Shown here: positions 34,809 to 44,886 of the stretch, piece by piece
Numbering within the stretch: the first letter of the stretch is position 1
Layout of the letters: each line of letters begins with the position of its first letter
NCBI GenBank assembly: GCA_963822115.1
Contig: CAWGGM010000009.1
Coordinates: 62,001 to 126,000, forward strand
DNA length: 64,000 bases
Direction: 5' to 3'
DNA from: CAWDXG01 sp963822115
GTDB lineage: Bacteria > Myxococcota_A > Polyangia > Polyangiales > Polyangiaceae
Made by a program: the position numbers and the translations under genes
Notes under the pieces: generated by a model
Seen by the model: the letters and a program-made list of their open reading frames with translations, nothing else
Told to the model about the DNA's origin: nothing
Database searches by the model: none

Positions 34809-36758
34809 GTGACTCTGGAAGAGCAGCGGGTCGTGATCGCGACCGCGGGACATGTCGATCACGGCAAGACCGCGCTGATGCGCGCCCTGACCGGCACCGA
34901 TACCGACCGCCTTCCGGACGAGAAGCGCCGCGGCATCAGCATCGAGCTCGGCTTCGCGGAGCTCGACGACAGCGGCATCAGCTTCATCGACGTGCCCGGC
35001 CACCGGAAGCTGGTGCACGCGATGATTGCTGGAGTGGGCGGCGTGGACGCCGTGCTGCTCGTGGTCGCCGCAGACGACGGCGTGATGCCGCAGACGCTGG
35101 AGCACCTTCACGTCTGCTCGCTACTGGGCATCGAGCGCGTGATCGTCGCGCTGTCCAAGTGCGACCTGGTGGACGACGAGATGCTGGAGCTGGCGGAGGG
35201 CGACGTGCGGGAAACACTCGCGGCGCTCGGGCTGCCGGCGCCGCGCCTCGTGCGCACGTCCGCCGAGACGGGCCTGGGCGTCGAGGAGCTCAGAGCCGCG
35301 CTCGTCGAGCTGTCGACGGCGGTGCCGCGACACCCCGGGAGCGCACGCCTGTGGCTGCCGGTCGACCGGGTATTTTCGATCCGCGGAGCGGGCACGGTGG
35401 TCACCGGCACGCTCACCCGCGGGCAGCTGTCGACGGGCCAGGAGCTGTTCGTCGCCGGGGAAAGCGGCATCGCGGCTGCGCTCTGTCGCGGACTCGAGAT
35501 CCACGGGCGCGCGGTGGAGCACGCCGCCGCGCCAACGCGCGTGGCCGTGAATCTGGCGCGGCTCGGCGTGGCGGACGTGCGACGCGGTGACGTGCTGACG
35601 GCCGATCCGGCTCTGTGCCGCTCGCGGGGGCTCGACATCTCGCTCGCGACCCTGCCGGGCAGCGAGCGCGATCTCGCCGACGGAAGCCCCGTCCAGGTCC
35701 ACATGGGGACCGCGCGGGCCGGCGGACGGATCACGACGCTCGGCGAAGGGCTCGCCCATCTCGCGCTGGAGCGGCCGCTGCCCTGCGAAGGCGGCGTGGG
35801 AGTGGTGCTGCGTGGCTTCCGGACCACGCGCGAGCACGGCGCGGTGCTCGGAGGCGGCCGTGTGCTGGACGCCGCGGCGCCCCGACCGCCGAAGCGCCGG
35901 CAGGCGGGCGCCCGGAAGCTCCGGACCGACGCGCTGGAGGCGCTCCGCGCCGGCGAGCTCGCCGACGCGCTGGAAGGGCTGATGCGCATCGCAGCACCGC
36001 GTCCTGTCGCCAGCGCCGACATCGAGCGACGGCTCGGGCTGCAACCGGGCAGCGTGGCCCGGGCGCTCGGCGGCCGGAACGAAAAGCGCGGCGCCGTGTC
36101 GCTGGACGGAGGTGCGCTGTGGACGACCACCGAGGCACTCGACGGCCTTCAAGGCGAGCTGCTCGAGCGCGTCCGGGTGTTCCACGACTCGCAACCCCAC
36201 GAGACGGGCATGTCGCTCGAGACCCTGCGCGAGCAACTGGCGCGGCGTGCGGGACGCGACGTGGCGGAACTGTGTATCGAGCGCGCTGTGAAGGCCGGAC
36301 AGCTGCTCGAGCTCCAGGGAGGATTGGCGTGCCTGCCCGACTTCGCCGAGAGCTCCGCGGCAGCGGCGGAGCAGAGTGCTTCCGAGCTGTACTCGGCCAT
36401 CGACGACGCCGGACTCACGGGCGTCAGCGAGACGGCGCTGATCGCCACAAACGATGGCCCGGCCGAAGCGACCCGGGCGTCGCTGTCGCGTCTGGGCCGG
36501 AGCGGTGCAGCCCGCCGCCTCGGGGGATTGTGGTTTTCCGAACGGCACCTGGACGCTCTGCGCGACAAGCTGGCGGGCTACTTCCAGACGCACGCCACGC
36601 TGGGCGTCCCTGCGTTCAAGGAGCTCTGCGGCGTATCGCGCAAGCAGGCCATTCCGCTGCTCGAACAGCTCGACCGGGAAGGCACCACCCGGCGCCAGGG
36701 CGACGAGCGCGTGCTGGGCGCAGCCGGCCGTCAGCGTCTGGAACGGCCGCCAGGCTGA
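34809..36758 (+). CDS. selB: Selenocysteine-specific elongation factor SelB
   Basis: SelB is the GTPase that brings Sec-tRNA to UGA codons followed by a SECIS hairpin. The GTP-binding motifs are G1 at residues 14-21 (GHVDHGKT), G3 (DVPGH) and G4 as SKCDL rather than NKCD. The SelB-specific TGTDTDRLPDEKRRGISIELGF is intact over the usual positions. The C-terminal third holds winged-helix repeats that read SECIS RNA (for example LGVPAFKELCGVSRKQAIPLLEQLDREG). 649 residues is normal. The GTG at 34809 has no clear ribosome-binding site and lies 36 bases after the VIT gene. Confidence 0.95.
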   Translation: MTLEEQRVVIATAGHVDHGKTALMRALTGTDTDRLPDEKRRGISIELGFAELDDSGISFIDVPGHRKLVHAMIAGVGGVDAVLLVVAADDGVMPQTLEHLHVCSLLGIERVIVALSKCDLVDDEMLELAEGDVRETLAALGLPAPRLVRTSAETGLGVEELRAALVELSTAVPRHPGSARLWLPVDRVFSIRGAGTVVTGTLTRGQLSTGQELFVAGESGIAAALCRGLEIHGRAVEHAAAPTRVAVNLARLGVADVRRGDVLTADPALCRSRGLDISLATLPGSERDLADGSPVQVHMGTARAGGRITTLGEGLAHLALERPLPCEGGVGVVLRGFRTTREHGAVLGGGRVLDAAAPRPPKRRQAGARKLRTDALEALRAGELADALEGLMRIAAPRPVASADIERRLGLQPGSVARALGGRNEKRGAVSLDGGALWTTTEALDGLQGELLERVRVFHDSQPHETGMSLETLREQLARRAGRDVAELCIERAVKAGQLLELQGGLACLPDFAESSAAAAEQSASELYSAIDDAGLTGVSETALIATNDGPAEATRASLSRLGRSGAARRLGGLWFSERHLDALRDKLAGYFQTHATLGVPAFKELCGVSRKQAIPLLEQLDREGTTRRQGDERVLGAAGRQRLERPPG

Positions 36759-36863
36759 CGGCCGTCATCTCCCGTGCCTCGTCCGCCGGCGCCCGGAAAT
36801 CCCCGCCCCCTTGTTCGACCGCCTGGAGAACGCTATTCAGACCCGCGGCAGGGTACCTCCACC

Positions 36864-37883
36864 ATGACACAAGCACGCGCACTAGTAACGGGAGCACCGG
36901 GTTGGCTGGGCACCAGCCTGGTCGAGGCTCTAGCCCGTGGCATCAAGACCGGACCGGTGGACCAGCGCCCCGAACCGGTACGGGTCCTGTCTCTCCCGGG
37001 CAGCGACACGCAGCCTCTCGAACAGCTCGGCAACGTGCAGGTCGCCATCTCCGATCTGCGCGACCGCCGGCTGCCGCACGGGCTCTTCGACGGTATCGAG
37101 ACGGTGTTCCACTGCGCGGGGATCGTGCATCCTCGCCGCATCGAGGAGCTGTACGCCATCAACGTCGAAGGCACGCGGAATCTGCTTTCGGCGGCCATCG
37201 CGGCCGGCGTCAAGCGCTTCATCTACGTCAGCTCGAACTCGCCGGCTGGTCTCAACATCGATCCCACGCGGTTGATGGTCGAGGACGATCCGCCGCGCCC
37301 GTATCTGAACTACGGGCTCAGCAAGCTGCAGAGCGAGTGGGCGGTGCTCGAAGCTCACCGCGCCGGCCGCATCGAATCGGTGATCCTGCGGCCCTGCTGG
37401 TTCTACGGCCCGAACCAGCCGCACCGCCAGACTCGCTTCTTCAACATGATCAAGGGCGGGCACCCGATCGTGTTCGGCAAGGGCGACAACCTGCGCAGCA
37501 TGAGCTACGTGGACAACACCGTCCAGGGCCTGCTCCTGGCGCGAGATGTCGATCGCGCCGCGGGCGAGACGTACTGGATCGCCGACCGCCGTCCCTACTC
37601 CTTCATCGAGATCCTGCAGACGGTCGGTCGCCTGCTGGACGTGAGCGTCCGCCCCCGCTACCTGCCGCGGCTGGGCTGCGACGTTGCGCGTTTCGTGGAC
37701 TCGATCGTGCAGATGACGGGGCTGTACTGGCAGGACGTCCACGTCGCGGGCGAACTGGCAGCATCGATCGCGGTCTCCATCGAGAAGGCACAGCAGGAGC
37801 TCGGCTACGACCCCCAGATCGAGCTCGAAGAGGGCATGCGCCGCTCCATCGAGTGGTGCCGATCCGTGGGCGTCGACATCTAG
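36864..37883 (+). CDS. NAD-dependent epimerase/dehydratase (extended SDR)
   Basis: This 339-residue protein has an extended short-chain dehydrogenase fold. The NAD(P)-binding motif is VTGAPGWLGTSL near the N-terminus. The catalytic Tyr-Lys pair is in YLNYGLSKLQSE, and FIYVSSNSPAG supplies the Ser. Substrates of this family are often nucleotide sugars or sterols. A second SDR follows after 3 bases, and a small membrane protein overlaps that. The three genes probably form an operon for lipid or glycan modification. Confidence 0.85.
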   Translation: MTQARALVTGAPGWLGTSLVEALARGIKTGPVDQRPEPVRVLSLPGSDTQPLEQLGNVQVAISDLRDRRLPHGLFDGIETVFHCAGIVHPRRIEELYAINVEGTRNLLSAAIAAGVKRFIYVSSNSPAGLNIDPTRLMVEDDPPRPYLNYGLSKLQSEWAVLEAHRAGRIESVILRPCWFYGPNQPHRQTRFFNMIKGGHPIVFGKGDNLRSMSYVDNTVQGLLLARDVDRAAGETYWIADRRPYSFIEILQTVGRLLDVSVRPRYLPRLGCDVARFVDSIVQMTGLYWQDVHVAGELAASIAVSIEKAQQELGYDPQIELEEGMRRSIEWCRSVGVDI

Positions 37884-37886
37884 ACG

Positions 37887-38915
37887 ATGCGAACACTCGT
37901 CACCGGCGGCTCCGGCTACCTCGGCGAGATCCTCGTCCAGCGCCTGCTGGAACGCGGCGACGAGGTGCGCGTTCTGGATCTGGTAGACAACGACGATCGC
38001 CCCGACACCGTCGAGTTCATCCGCGGCGACGTACGCGATCGCGACACGGTGCGTCGTGCCATGGAGGGCGTGGAGGTCGTGCATCACAACGTGGCACAGG
38101 TCCCGCTCGCCAAGGACAGGAAGCAGTTCTGGTCGGTCAACGTCGGCGGCACGAAGCGGGTGCTCGAGGCCGCGGCGCGCGAGCACGTCCGGAAGGTCAT
38201 CCTGGTTTCGTCCAGCGCAGTCTACGGCGTGCCGCGCCGCAACCCGGTCACGGTCGGCACGCGCCCCAGACCGCGGGAGGCATACGGCAAGGCCAAGCTC
38301 GCTGGCGAGCGACTGAGCCGGCGCTTCGTCAAGCGCAAGCTCGACGTGAGCATCATCCGACCGCGCACGGTGCTAGGTCACGGCAGGCTCGGGATCTTCC
38401 AGATCCTGTTCGAGTGGGTGCGGCGCGGGCGCCCGCTGTACCTGCTCGGACCGGGCGACAACCGCTACCAGTTCGTGCACGCGGACGACCTGGCCGCGGC
38501 CTGCCTGCTCGCCGACCAGCAACGTGGACCGGCAACGTATCTGGTCGGCGCGGATCGCTTCGGTACGATGCGCGAGCTGCTCGAGGGCCTGGTGCAGCAC
38601 GCCGGCACGGGCAGCCCCGTGCGCTCCCTGCCGTTCCGCTCCACGCAGTTGGCGATGAAGGTCACCAGCAAGCTCGGGCTGTCGCCGCTCGGCGACTACC
38701 ATGCGCTGATGTACGGTCGGGAGATGTACTTCGACGTGAGCCCCACCTGCCGCGAGCTCGATTGGCGGCCGCGCTATTCCAACGCGGAGATGATCGCCGA
38801 TTCGTACGACTGGTACCTGGAGCACCGCGACGAGGTGCTGGCGCGCATCGACGCCTCGCACCACCGCTCGGCAGTGAAACTGGGCGCGCTGAAGCTGCTG
38901 GAGCTGCTTCCGTGA
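37887..38915 (+). CDS. NAD-dependent epimerase/dehydratase (extended SDR)
   Basis: This 342-residue SDR is related to, but clearly different from, its upstream neighbour. The cofactor motif is VTGGSGYLGEIL. The usual Tyr of YxxxK is in REAYGKAKLAGERL, with VSSSAVYG carrying the Ser. The central Asp-Asn region reads VNVGGTKRVLEAA. It starts 3 bases after the previous stop and its own stop overlaps the next start (GTGA). Likely a UDP-sugar epimerase/dehydratase-type enzyme; the substrate is unknown. Confidence 0.85.
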   Translation: MRTLVTGGSGYLGEILVQRLLERGDEVRVLDLVDNDDRPDTVEFIRGDVRDRDTVRRAMEGVEVVHHNVAQVPLAKDRKQFWSVNVGGTKRVLEAAAREHVRKVILVSSSAVYGVPRRNPVTVGTRPRPREAYGKAKLAGERLSRRFVKRKLDVSIIRPRTVLGHGRLGIFQILFEWVRRGRPLYLLGPGDNRYQFVHADDLAAACLLADQQRGPATYLVGADRFGTMRELLEGLVQHAGTGSPVRSLPFRSTQLAMKVTSKLGLSPLGDYHALMYGREMYFDVSPTCRELDWRPRYSNAEMIADSYDWYLEHRDEVLARIDASHHRSAVKLGALKLLELLP

Positions 38916-39259
38916 GCTCGCTGGCCGTCGCGTTCGCGTTGGTCACAGTGGTGATGAACGGGAGCGCGCAGCTGCTACTGCGCAAGGCGGCCTTGGGCGG
39001 AGCCGAACCGACGCGGCCCATGTCGCTGCTTGCCAGCCCCTGGTTCATGGCGGGGCTGTGCGCGTACGCGATCAGCGTGCTGGCCTGGCTGGTCGTGCTC
39101 AAACGCACGCCGTTGGCCGTGGCCGCACCGTTCGTGGCGCTGGTCTACGTGGCGGTGCCGCTGGCCAGCCGCTTCGTTTTCGGCGACGTGATCAACTCGC
39201 GCATGTGGCTCGGCATGGCGCTGGTGGTCGCCGGCGTCACGCTCGTCGCCAAGCACTGA
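38912..39259 (+). CDS. Small EmrE/ArnE-like membrane protein (DMT superfamily)
   Basis: This 115-residue protein has four predicted membrane helices, starting at a GTG that overlaps the previous stop. The pattern (VVMNGSAQLLLRKAAL near the start, TPLAVAAPFVALVYVAVPLAS in the middle, ending WLGMALVVAGVTLVAKH) resembles the small multidrug resistance/ArnE-like family. Given the two SDRs before it, a lipid-linked sugar flippase role like ArnE is plausible, but is inference. Confidence 0.7.
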   Translation: MSSLAVAFALVTVVMNGSAQLLLRKAALGGAEPTRPMSLLASPWFMAGLCAYAISVLAWLVVLKRTPLAVAAPFVALVYVAVPLASRFVFGDVINSRMWLGMALVVAGVTLVAKH

Positions 39260-39265
39260 GCGTCG

Positions 39266-41098
39266 TCACGCCTTCGCCTGGTGGCGGAGAACCAGGTCAT
39301 CGGTGCCCCAGGGATGCTCTTCGACAAGGGCGTCGGCGTCGCGTCTGAGCCGTTCGTCGAGGCGCTGCCTTGCCGCGTCGCGCAGCGCCAGCGCGAACAT
39401 GCTCGCCGAGGAAAAGCGACGCTCGCGATCCTTGGCGAGCACCAGCGCCAGCACGCGTTCCACATCCTCGGTCACGCGCACCAGCTCGCCCGGGCGCACG
39501 GGCTGCACGTGCGCAACGTTGTAGAGCGTCGTCACGCTGTCGGACGCCGTGAACGCCGGACGCCCGGTCATCGAACGATAGGCTACGACGCCCAGCGCGA
39601 ACACGTCCGCGCGATGATCGACTTCCTGTCCGCGCGCCTGCTCGGGCGACATGTAGCTCGGCGTACCGACGGCAGCACCCTGCGTCAGCGTGCTGGCCGC
39701 GTCGTTCATCCGGGAAACGCCGAAGTCGAGCACCTTCCACACCTTCCGGCTCGTCAGCTCCGCGAAGAAGATGTTCTGCGGCTTGAGGTCGCGATGCACG
39801 ATGCCAGCGTCGTCGGCCGCCGTCAGGGCTTCAGCAACCTGACGTACCAGCTCCAGGGTCGCCGAGACGCCAAGCCGCTTGTGCTGCCTGAGGTACCAGG
39901 CCAGGTCGTGACCCTGCAGAAGCTCCATCACCATGTACGGCGCACCGTCCTGGGCGGTGCCGGTCGCGGATACGCGAACGATATGCTCCGAGTCCAGCGT
40001 GCTGGAGATCTCCGCTTCGCGCAGGAACCGCGCCAGATGCCCCGGGTCCTCGAGTACCATGGGGTGCAGGAACTTGAGCGCGACGAGCCCGTCCGTCTCC
40101 ACGTCCCGAGCGCGATACACCTCGCCCATCGCGCCGCGCCCGATCAGCTCGATCACCTCGAAGCGTCCAACCATCTGGTTGGTGTAGCGACCCAACCTGG
40201 CAGCGCCGGCGCGTTCGAAGTCGGCGCGCGCCTCGTCGAGCAGGGCATCGCGCTTCTTGATCTGGCGTGCCGCCTTGTCCAGACGCTCGAAAGCGCCCAG
40301 CGTCGCCTGGCGGCTCTGCCGCGCCATCCAGTAGGTCGCTACCAGAAGCACCTCGGCGACGCCGGTCGTGGCGATCATGGAGGCCGTCTCGGGGTACCGG
40401 AGAGCGAGCACCGCCTCCTCGGTGTGGATGACCCGCGCGACGGCCAGCGCAGCCAGCGTGAGGTAGCCGACGGCACAGGCCAGAAAGACGGCCCAGCCGT
40501 CGCGCTCCGAGTCGCCGAGACCGAAAAAGTAGATGCCCACACACATGGCCATGACCGCCGGAGAGAACACTCCGACATAGAACGTGACGGACAGGATGCT
40601 CGCGGCGCACAAGAGGCCCTGCACGAGGACCTTGCGACGGTCGAAGCGCTCCGGGTTGCGGAACTCGACCAGCAGCCAGAGCGTGACCAGGACCGTCACG
40701 CCGACCACCACGGTCGACAGCATGCGGCCCGGCGACACGCGCTCCGGCAGCCAGATCGCGACCAGCCCCGCCGCGCCGGCCAGCGCTACGAGCCGCATCA
40801 ACGCGCGGGTTCGGCCGATCTCCTCCGCCCGGAGGATGGACGGCGCCGTGGTAATGACGCCGGTGCCGACGCCGGTGCTCCCCGTCCGGGTACCGGAAAG
40901 CCCGCTGCCGGACACGGTGCCACTGTTGTCGCTCGGCTCGGCTTCCACCGGCTCGCGATCCGACACTGGTGAGGCTCGCGGAGGGCGCTCGACTACCGTG
41001 GGCTCCTCTGCCGGGTAGGCAAGAGCCACGGCCGCGTCGGGTTCCTCGGCCCGATCCCTCACAACGACAAGGGTCGCTCGCCTTGCGCGCCGCGGCAA
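39266..41098 (-). CDS. Membrane Ser/Thr protein kinase
   Basis: This protein of about 610 residues has a Pro/Thr-rich N-terminus, about six membrane helices (about residues 100-260) and a C-terminal Hanks-type kinase domain. Kinase motifs are the Gly loop LIGRGAMGEVYRARD, the catalytic Lys in VALKFLHP, HRDLKPQN, DFG in VLDFGVSRM and the SPEQARG/DVFALGVV region. Such kinases are abundant in myxobacteria. The start is uncertain: the longest frame begins with TTG (41098), and a GTG at 41062 is an alternative. It converges with the SMR-type gene, the two ends being 6 bases apart. Confidence 0.87.
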   Translation of the reverse strand: MPRRARRATLVVVRDRAEEPDAAVALAYPAEEPTVVERPPRASPVSDREPVEAEPSDNSGTVSGSGLSGTRTGSTGVGTGVITTAPSILRAEEIGRTRALMRLVALAGAAGLVAIWLPERVSPGRMLSTVVVGVTVLVTLWLLVEFRNPERFDRRKVLVQGLLCAASILSVTFYVGVFSPAVMAMCVGIYFFGLGDSERDGWAVFLACAVGYLTLAALAVARVIHTEEAVLALRYPETASMIATTGVAEVLLVATYWMARQSRQATLGAFERLDKAARQIKKRDALLDEARADFERAGAARLGRYTNQMVGRFEVIELIGRGAMGEVYRARDVETDGLVALKFLHPMVLEDPGHLARFLREAEISSTLDSEHIVRVSATGTAQDGAPYMVMELLQGHDLAWYLRQHKRLGVSATLELVRQVAEALTAADDAGIVHRDLKPQNIFFAELTSRKVWKVLDFGVSRMNDAASTLTQGAAVGTPSYMSPEQARGQEVDHRADVFALGVVAYRSMTGRPAFTASDSVTTLYNVAHVQPVRPGELVRVTEDVERVLALVLAKDRERRFSSASMFALALRDAARQRLDERLRRDADALVEEHPWGTDDLVLRHQAKA

Positions 41099-41247
41099 GC
41101 GAGCTGAGGCTAGCTCGCAGGAATGGCCATCCTGCCACCATCATGACGCGCCGCATCGCGGGTGGACTCCCAAGGGAGAACGCTCCAGAGTCATCGCTTC
41201 GAGGCGGCACAGGGAGGCGAGGCCGTTCACTGGAAAGGGGAATCGAG

Positions 41248-42609
41248 ATGTCAGACAGCGTGAAGTACCTGCTCGACGAGAGCCGGATGCCGAAGGATTG
41301 GTACAACATCGCAGCGGACCTGCCGGAGCCGCTGCCTCCGCCACTGCACCCGGGTACGGGACAGCCGATCGGTCCCGACGATCTCGCGCCGCTTTTCCCG
41401 ATGGCATTGATCCAACAGGAAGTGAGCACCGAGCGCCACATCGAGATCCCCGAACCCGTTCGCGACATCTACCGCCAGTGGCGGCCGAGCCCGCTCTACC
41501 GCGCACGCCGTCTGGAGAAGGCCCTCGATACGCCCGCGCGCATCTACTACAAGTACGAAGGCGTCAGCCCTTCGGGCAGCCACAAGCCGAACACCTCGGT
41601 GCCGCAGGCCTTCTACAACAAGGAAGCCGGCATCAAGCGCATCTCGACCGAGACCGGAGCTGGCCAGTGGGGCTCGGCGCTAGCATTCGCGGGCGCGCTA
41701 TTCGGCATCCATGTCAAGGTCTTCATGGTCAAGGTGAGCTTCCAGCAGAAGCCCTACCGCAAGGCTCTGATGGAAGCGTACGGCGCCGAGTGCGTCGCAA
41801 GCCCGACCAACGAGACCCAGGCCGGCCGCGCCATCCTGGAAAAGGATCCCAACACGACCGGTAGCCTCGGCATCGCCATCAGCGAAGCGGTGGAAGTCGC
41901 GGCGACACACGACGACACGAAGTACGCGCTCGGCAGCGTGCTCAATCACGTGCTGCTCCACCAGACCATCCTGGGACAGGAAGCGATGCTGCAGATGGAG
42001 ATGGCCGGCGACTACCCGGACGTGCTCGTCGGGTGCACCGGCGGCGGCAGCAACTTCGCTGGGCTGGTCCATCCGTTCCTCGGCGCCCAGCTGCGCGGCG
42101 GCACGAAAGTCGACATCGTCGCCTGCGAGCCGACCGCATGCCCGACGCTCACACGCGGCAAGTACGCGTATGACTTCGGTGACACCGGGCACCTCACCCC
42201 TCTGGTGAAGATGCACACGCTCGGCTCGGCGTTCGTGCCACCGGGCTTCCACGCCGGCGGCCTGCGCTACCACGGCATGGCGCCGATCATCAGCCACCTG
42301 CAGGAGCTGGAGCTGATCCGCGCGAAGGCGTACCACCAGACCGAGTGCTTCGAGGCCGGCGTGCAGTTCGCGCGGACCGAGGGGATCCTGCCGGCACCGG
42401 AAGCCAATCACGCGGTCAAGGGCGCCATCGACGAGGCGCTGCGCTGCAAGAAGGAAGGCAAGTCCAAGGTCATCCTGTTCAATCTCTGCGGCCACGGCCA
42501 TTTCGACATGACGGCGTACATGGACTACTTCGCCGGCAAGCTCGAAGACCGCGACTACGACGAGAAACTGCTTTCCGATTCGCTGTCGGCGCTGCCCGCG
42601 GTTTCCTGA
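41248..42609 (+). CDS. trpB: TrpB2-type tryptophan synthase beta chain
   Basis: This 453-residue PLP enzyme belongs to the TrpB2 branch, which is longer than classical TrpB and not always paired with trpA. The PLP lysine is in GSHKPNTS, and ETGAGQWGSALAFA follows. The PLP phosphate loop is VGCTGGGSNFAG. The C-terminus has FNLCGHGHFDM. The ATG at 41248 follows an AAAGGGG site. No trpA is near. TrpB2 may make tryptophan from indole or act on O-phosphoserine; that cannot be decided here. Confidence 0.9.
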   Translation: MSDSVKYLLDESRMPKDWYNIAADLPEPLPPPLHPGTGQPIGPDDLAPLFPMALIQQEVSTERHIEIPEPVRDIYRQWRPSPLYRARRLEKALDTPARIYYKYEGVSPSGSHKPNTSVPQAFYNKEAGIKRISTETGAGQWGSALAFAGALFGIHVKVFMVKVSFQQKPYRKALMEAYGAECVASPTNETQAGRAILEKDPNTTGSLGIAISEAVEVAATHDDTKYALGSVLNHVLLHQTILGQEAMLQMEMAGDYPDVLVGCTGGGSNFAGLVHPFLGAQLRGGTKVDIVACEPTACPTLTRGKYAYDFGDTGHLTPLVKMHTLGSAFVPPGFHAGGLRYHGMAPIISHLQELELIRAKAYHQTECFEAGVQFARTEGILPAPEANHAVKGAIDEALRCKKEGKSKVILFNLCGHGHFDMTAYMDYFAGKLEDRDYDEKLLSDSLSALPAVS

Positions 42610-42673
42610 GGCGGATAGTCCAGCCAGGGTCGTGCCTCGTGACAGCGGGGCGCGACCTTGCTAGTTCCGCGGC

Positions 42674-44828
42674 ATGTCGCTCGAGCGCATCCGCCGTCTG
42701 ATCAGCCGGTTCTCCGAGCAGGTCGCCGCGTACACGCCTGGCGCATCGCCAGAGCTGCCGTTCGACGCGGCAGTCGGGCGCGAGCTGCTCGAGTCGATGC
42801 TGCTCGCGCGCCATCTCGACCGCGCCGCGCACGAGCTGCGCGCCGCGGGCCACGGGCACTACACCATCTGCAGCACGGGGCACGAGGCCAACGCCGTGCT
42901 CGGTCGCCTCACCCGGCCGAGCGATCCGGCCATCGTGCACTATCGCAGCGCTGCGCTGCAGGTCGAGCGCTCGCGCCAGGTCGACGGCGTGGACAGCGCG
43001 CGCGACATCGCGCTGTCGCTGGTGGCGTCTAGCGACGAGCCAACCAGTGGCGGACGCCACAAGGTCTTCGGCGGGCGGCACCTCGGCATGATCCCGTCGA
43101 CGAGCACGATCGCCTCGCACCTGCCGCGTGCGCTCGGTCTGGCCTTCGCGCTCGAACGCCGACCCCGGCTGGGGCTGGACCCGGAGTGGCCGAAGGACGC
43201 CATCGCCCTGGCGAGCTTCGGCGACGCGAGCCTGAACCACAGCACAGCCCAGGGCACCCTCAACGCAGCCGGGTGGGTCGTCCACCAGCGACTGACGCTG
43301 CCGCTGCTGCTCGTGTGCGAGGACAATGCGCTGGGCATCAGTGTGCGCACGCCGCACGGCTGGGTGGAGGAACGGCTGCGCGCGCTGCCGCACCTGACCT
43401 ACTTCCACGCGCAGGGCTGGGACCTGGGCGGAAGCTTCCGCGCCGCCCGGGAAGCCGTCGAGCACTGCCGCCGCACGCGGCGCCCGGCAGTGCTGCACCT
43501 CGAGTGCGTGCGACTGCTCGGGCACGCGGGCAGCGACGTGGACACGGTCTACCGCACCCCCGGCGAGTTGCTTCAAGCCGAGAGTCGCGATCCCGTACTG
43601 CGTGCTGCGATGCAGCTCATCGACGCGGGATACGTCGACAGCGCCGAGCGTGATGGCGCTGGAGAAGCGGGTCGCCGAGCGCGTCTCGGCCGAGGCCGAG
43701 CGCGCCGCCGGCTCGCCGCGGCTGCAGACGCTGGCACAGGTCGAAGCCGCGCTGACCTCGCCGGCGGATCGGAACGTGGAGAGCGAAGCGACGCGGCAGC
43801 TCGGCTCGCTACCGTCCGGGTCGCTGACGCTGGCACAGGGCATCAATTCCGTGCTCGGCGAGGCGCTCGAGCGCTATCCCGAAGCGATCATCTTCGGCGA
43901 GGACGTGGCAAAGAAGGGCGGCGTCTACGGTCTCACCAAGGGGCTCTTGTCACGCGGCGGTCCGGCTCGCGTATTCAACTCGCTGCTGGACGAACAGACG
44001 ATCCTCGGGCTCGCACTGGGCACCGCGACGCTCGGCCTCCTGCCGATCCCGGAAATCCAGTATCTCGCCTATCTGCACAACGCCGAGGACCAGCTCCGGG
44101 GCGAAGCCGCCACGATGCAGTTTTTCTCCGACGGCGCATACGACAATCCGATGCTGCTGCGCATCGCCGGGTTCGCCTACCAGAAGGGCTTCGGCGGACA
44201 CTTCCACAACGACAATTCGGTGGCCGCGCTTCGCGACGTCCCGGGGCTGGTGATCGGCGTGCCCGCGCGAGCGGACGACGCGATCGAGCTGTACCGGACG
44301 GGCCTTGCACTGGCCAGGCACGCGCGCCGCGTGGTGGTGATGATCGAACCGATCGCGCTCTATCACAGCCGCGATCTCTACGAGGACGGCGATCAGCGAT
44401 GGACCGCGAAAGCTCCCAGCGGGGGCGCGCCCTTCGGCCGGGCGCGCGTCTATCACGAGAAAGCACCGGATCTGTGCATCGCGACGTACGGCAACGGCGT
44501 CCGGATGAGCCTCAGGGCGGCCGAGCGGCTCGAACGCGAGCACGGCGTCCGTGCGCGCGTGCTGGACCTGCGCTGGCTCGCGCCGTTGCCGGTGGAGGAT
44601 GTGCTGCACCACGCCGGGGAAACCAGCCGGCTGCTGGTCGTCGACGAATGCCGGCGGACCGGCAGCGTCTCGGAGGCCCTGGCCGCCGCACTGCTCGACG
44701 CCGGCAGCTCCGCCCGCTTCGGCCGCGTCACGTCAGCGGACTGCTACATTCCGCTCGGCGAGGCCGCCAATCTGGTACTCGTGGGCGAGGACGAGATCCG
44801 CGAGCGCGCGCTACAGCTGGTCGGTTGA
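42674..44828 (+). CDS. Fused 2-oxoacid dehydrogenase E1 (alpha-beta), frame broken near 43650
   Basis: This gene encodes the thiamine-diphosphate E1 component of a 2-oxoacid dehydrogenase with alpha and beta parts on one chain (about 718 residues after correction). The alpha part has HYTICSTGHEA, then the cofactor region SFGDASLNHSTAQGTLNAAG and LVCEDNALGISV. The beta part begins near SLTLAQGINSVLGEALERYP and has IFGEDVAKKGGVYGLTKG and EIQYLAYLHNAEDQLRGEA. The coding frame slips by one base near 43648-43650 in the linker (VDSAE to MALEKRVAE). Similar fused branched-chain-type E1s are known in other bacteria. No E2 or E3 gene is nearby. Confidence 0.82.
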
Positions 44829-44886
44829 GCCCTTGCGACGGACCGGCGGCCGCTCCATGAAGCCATCACGACCCGCGAGGACCGGC

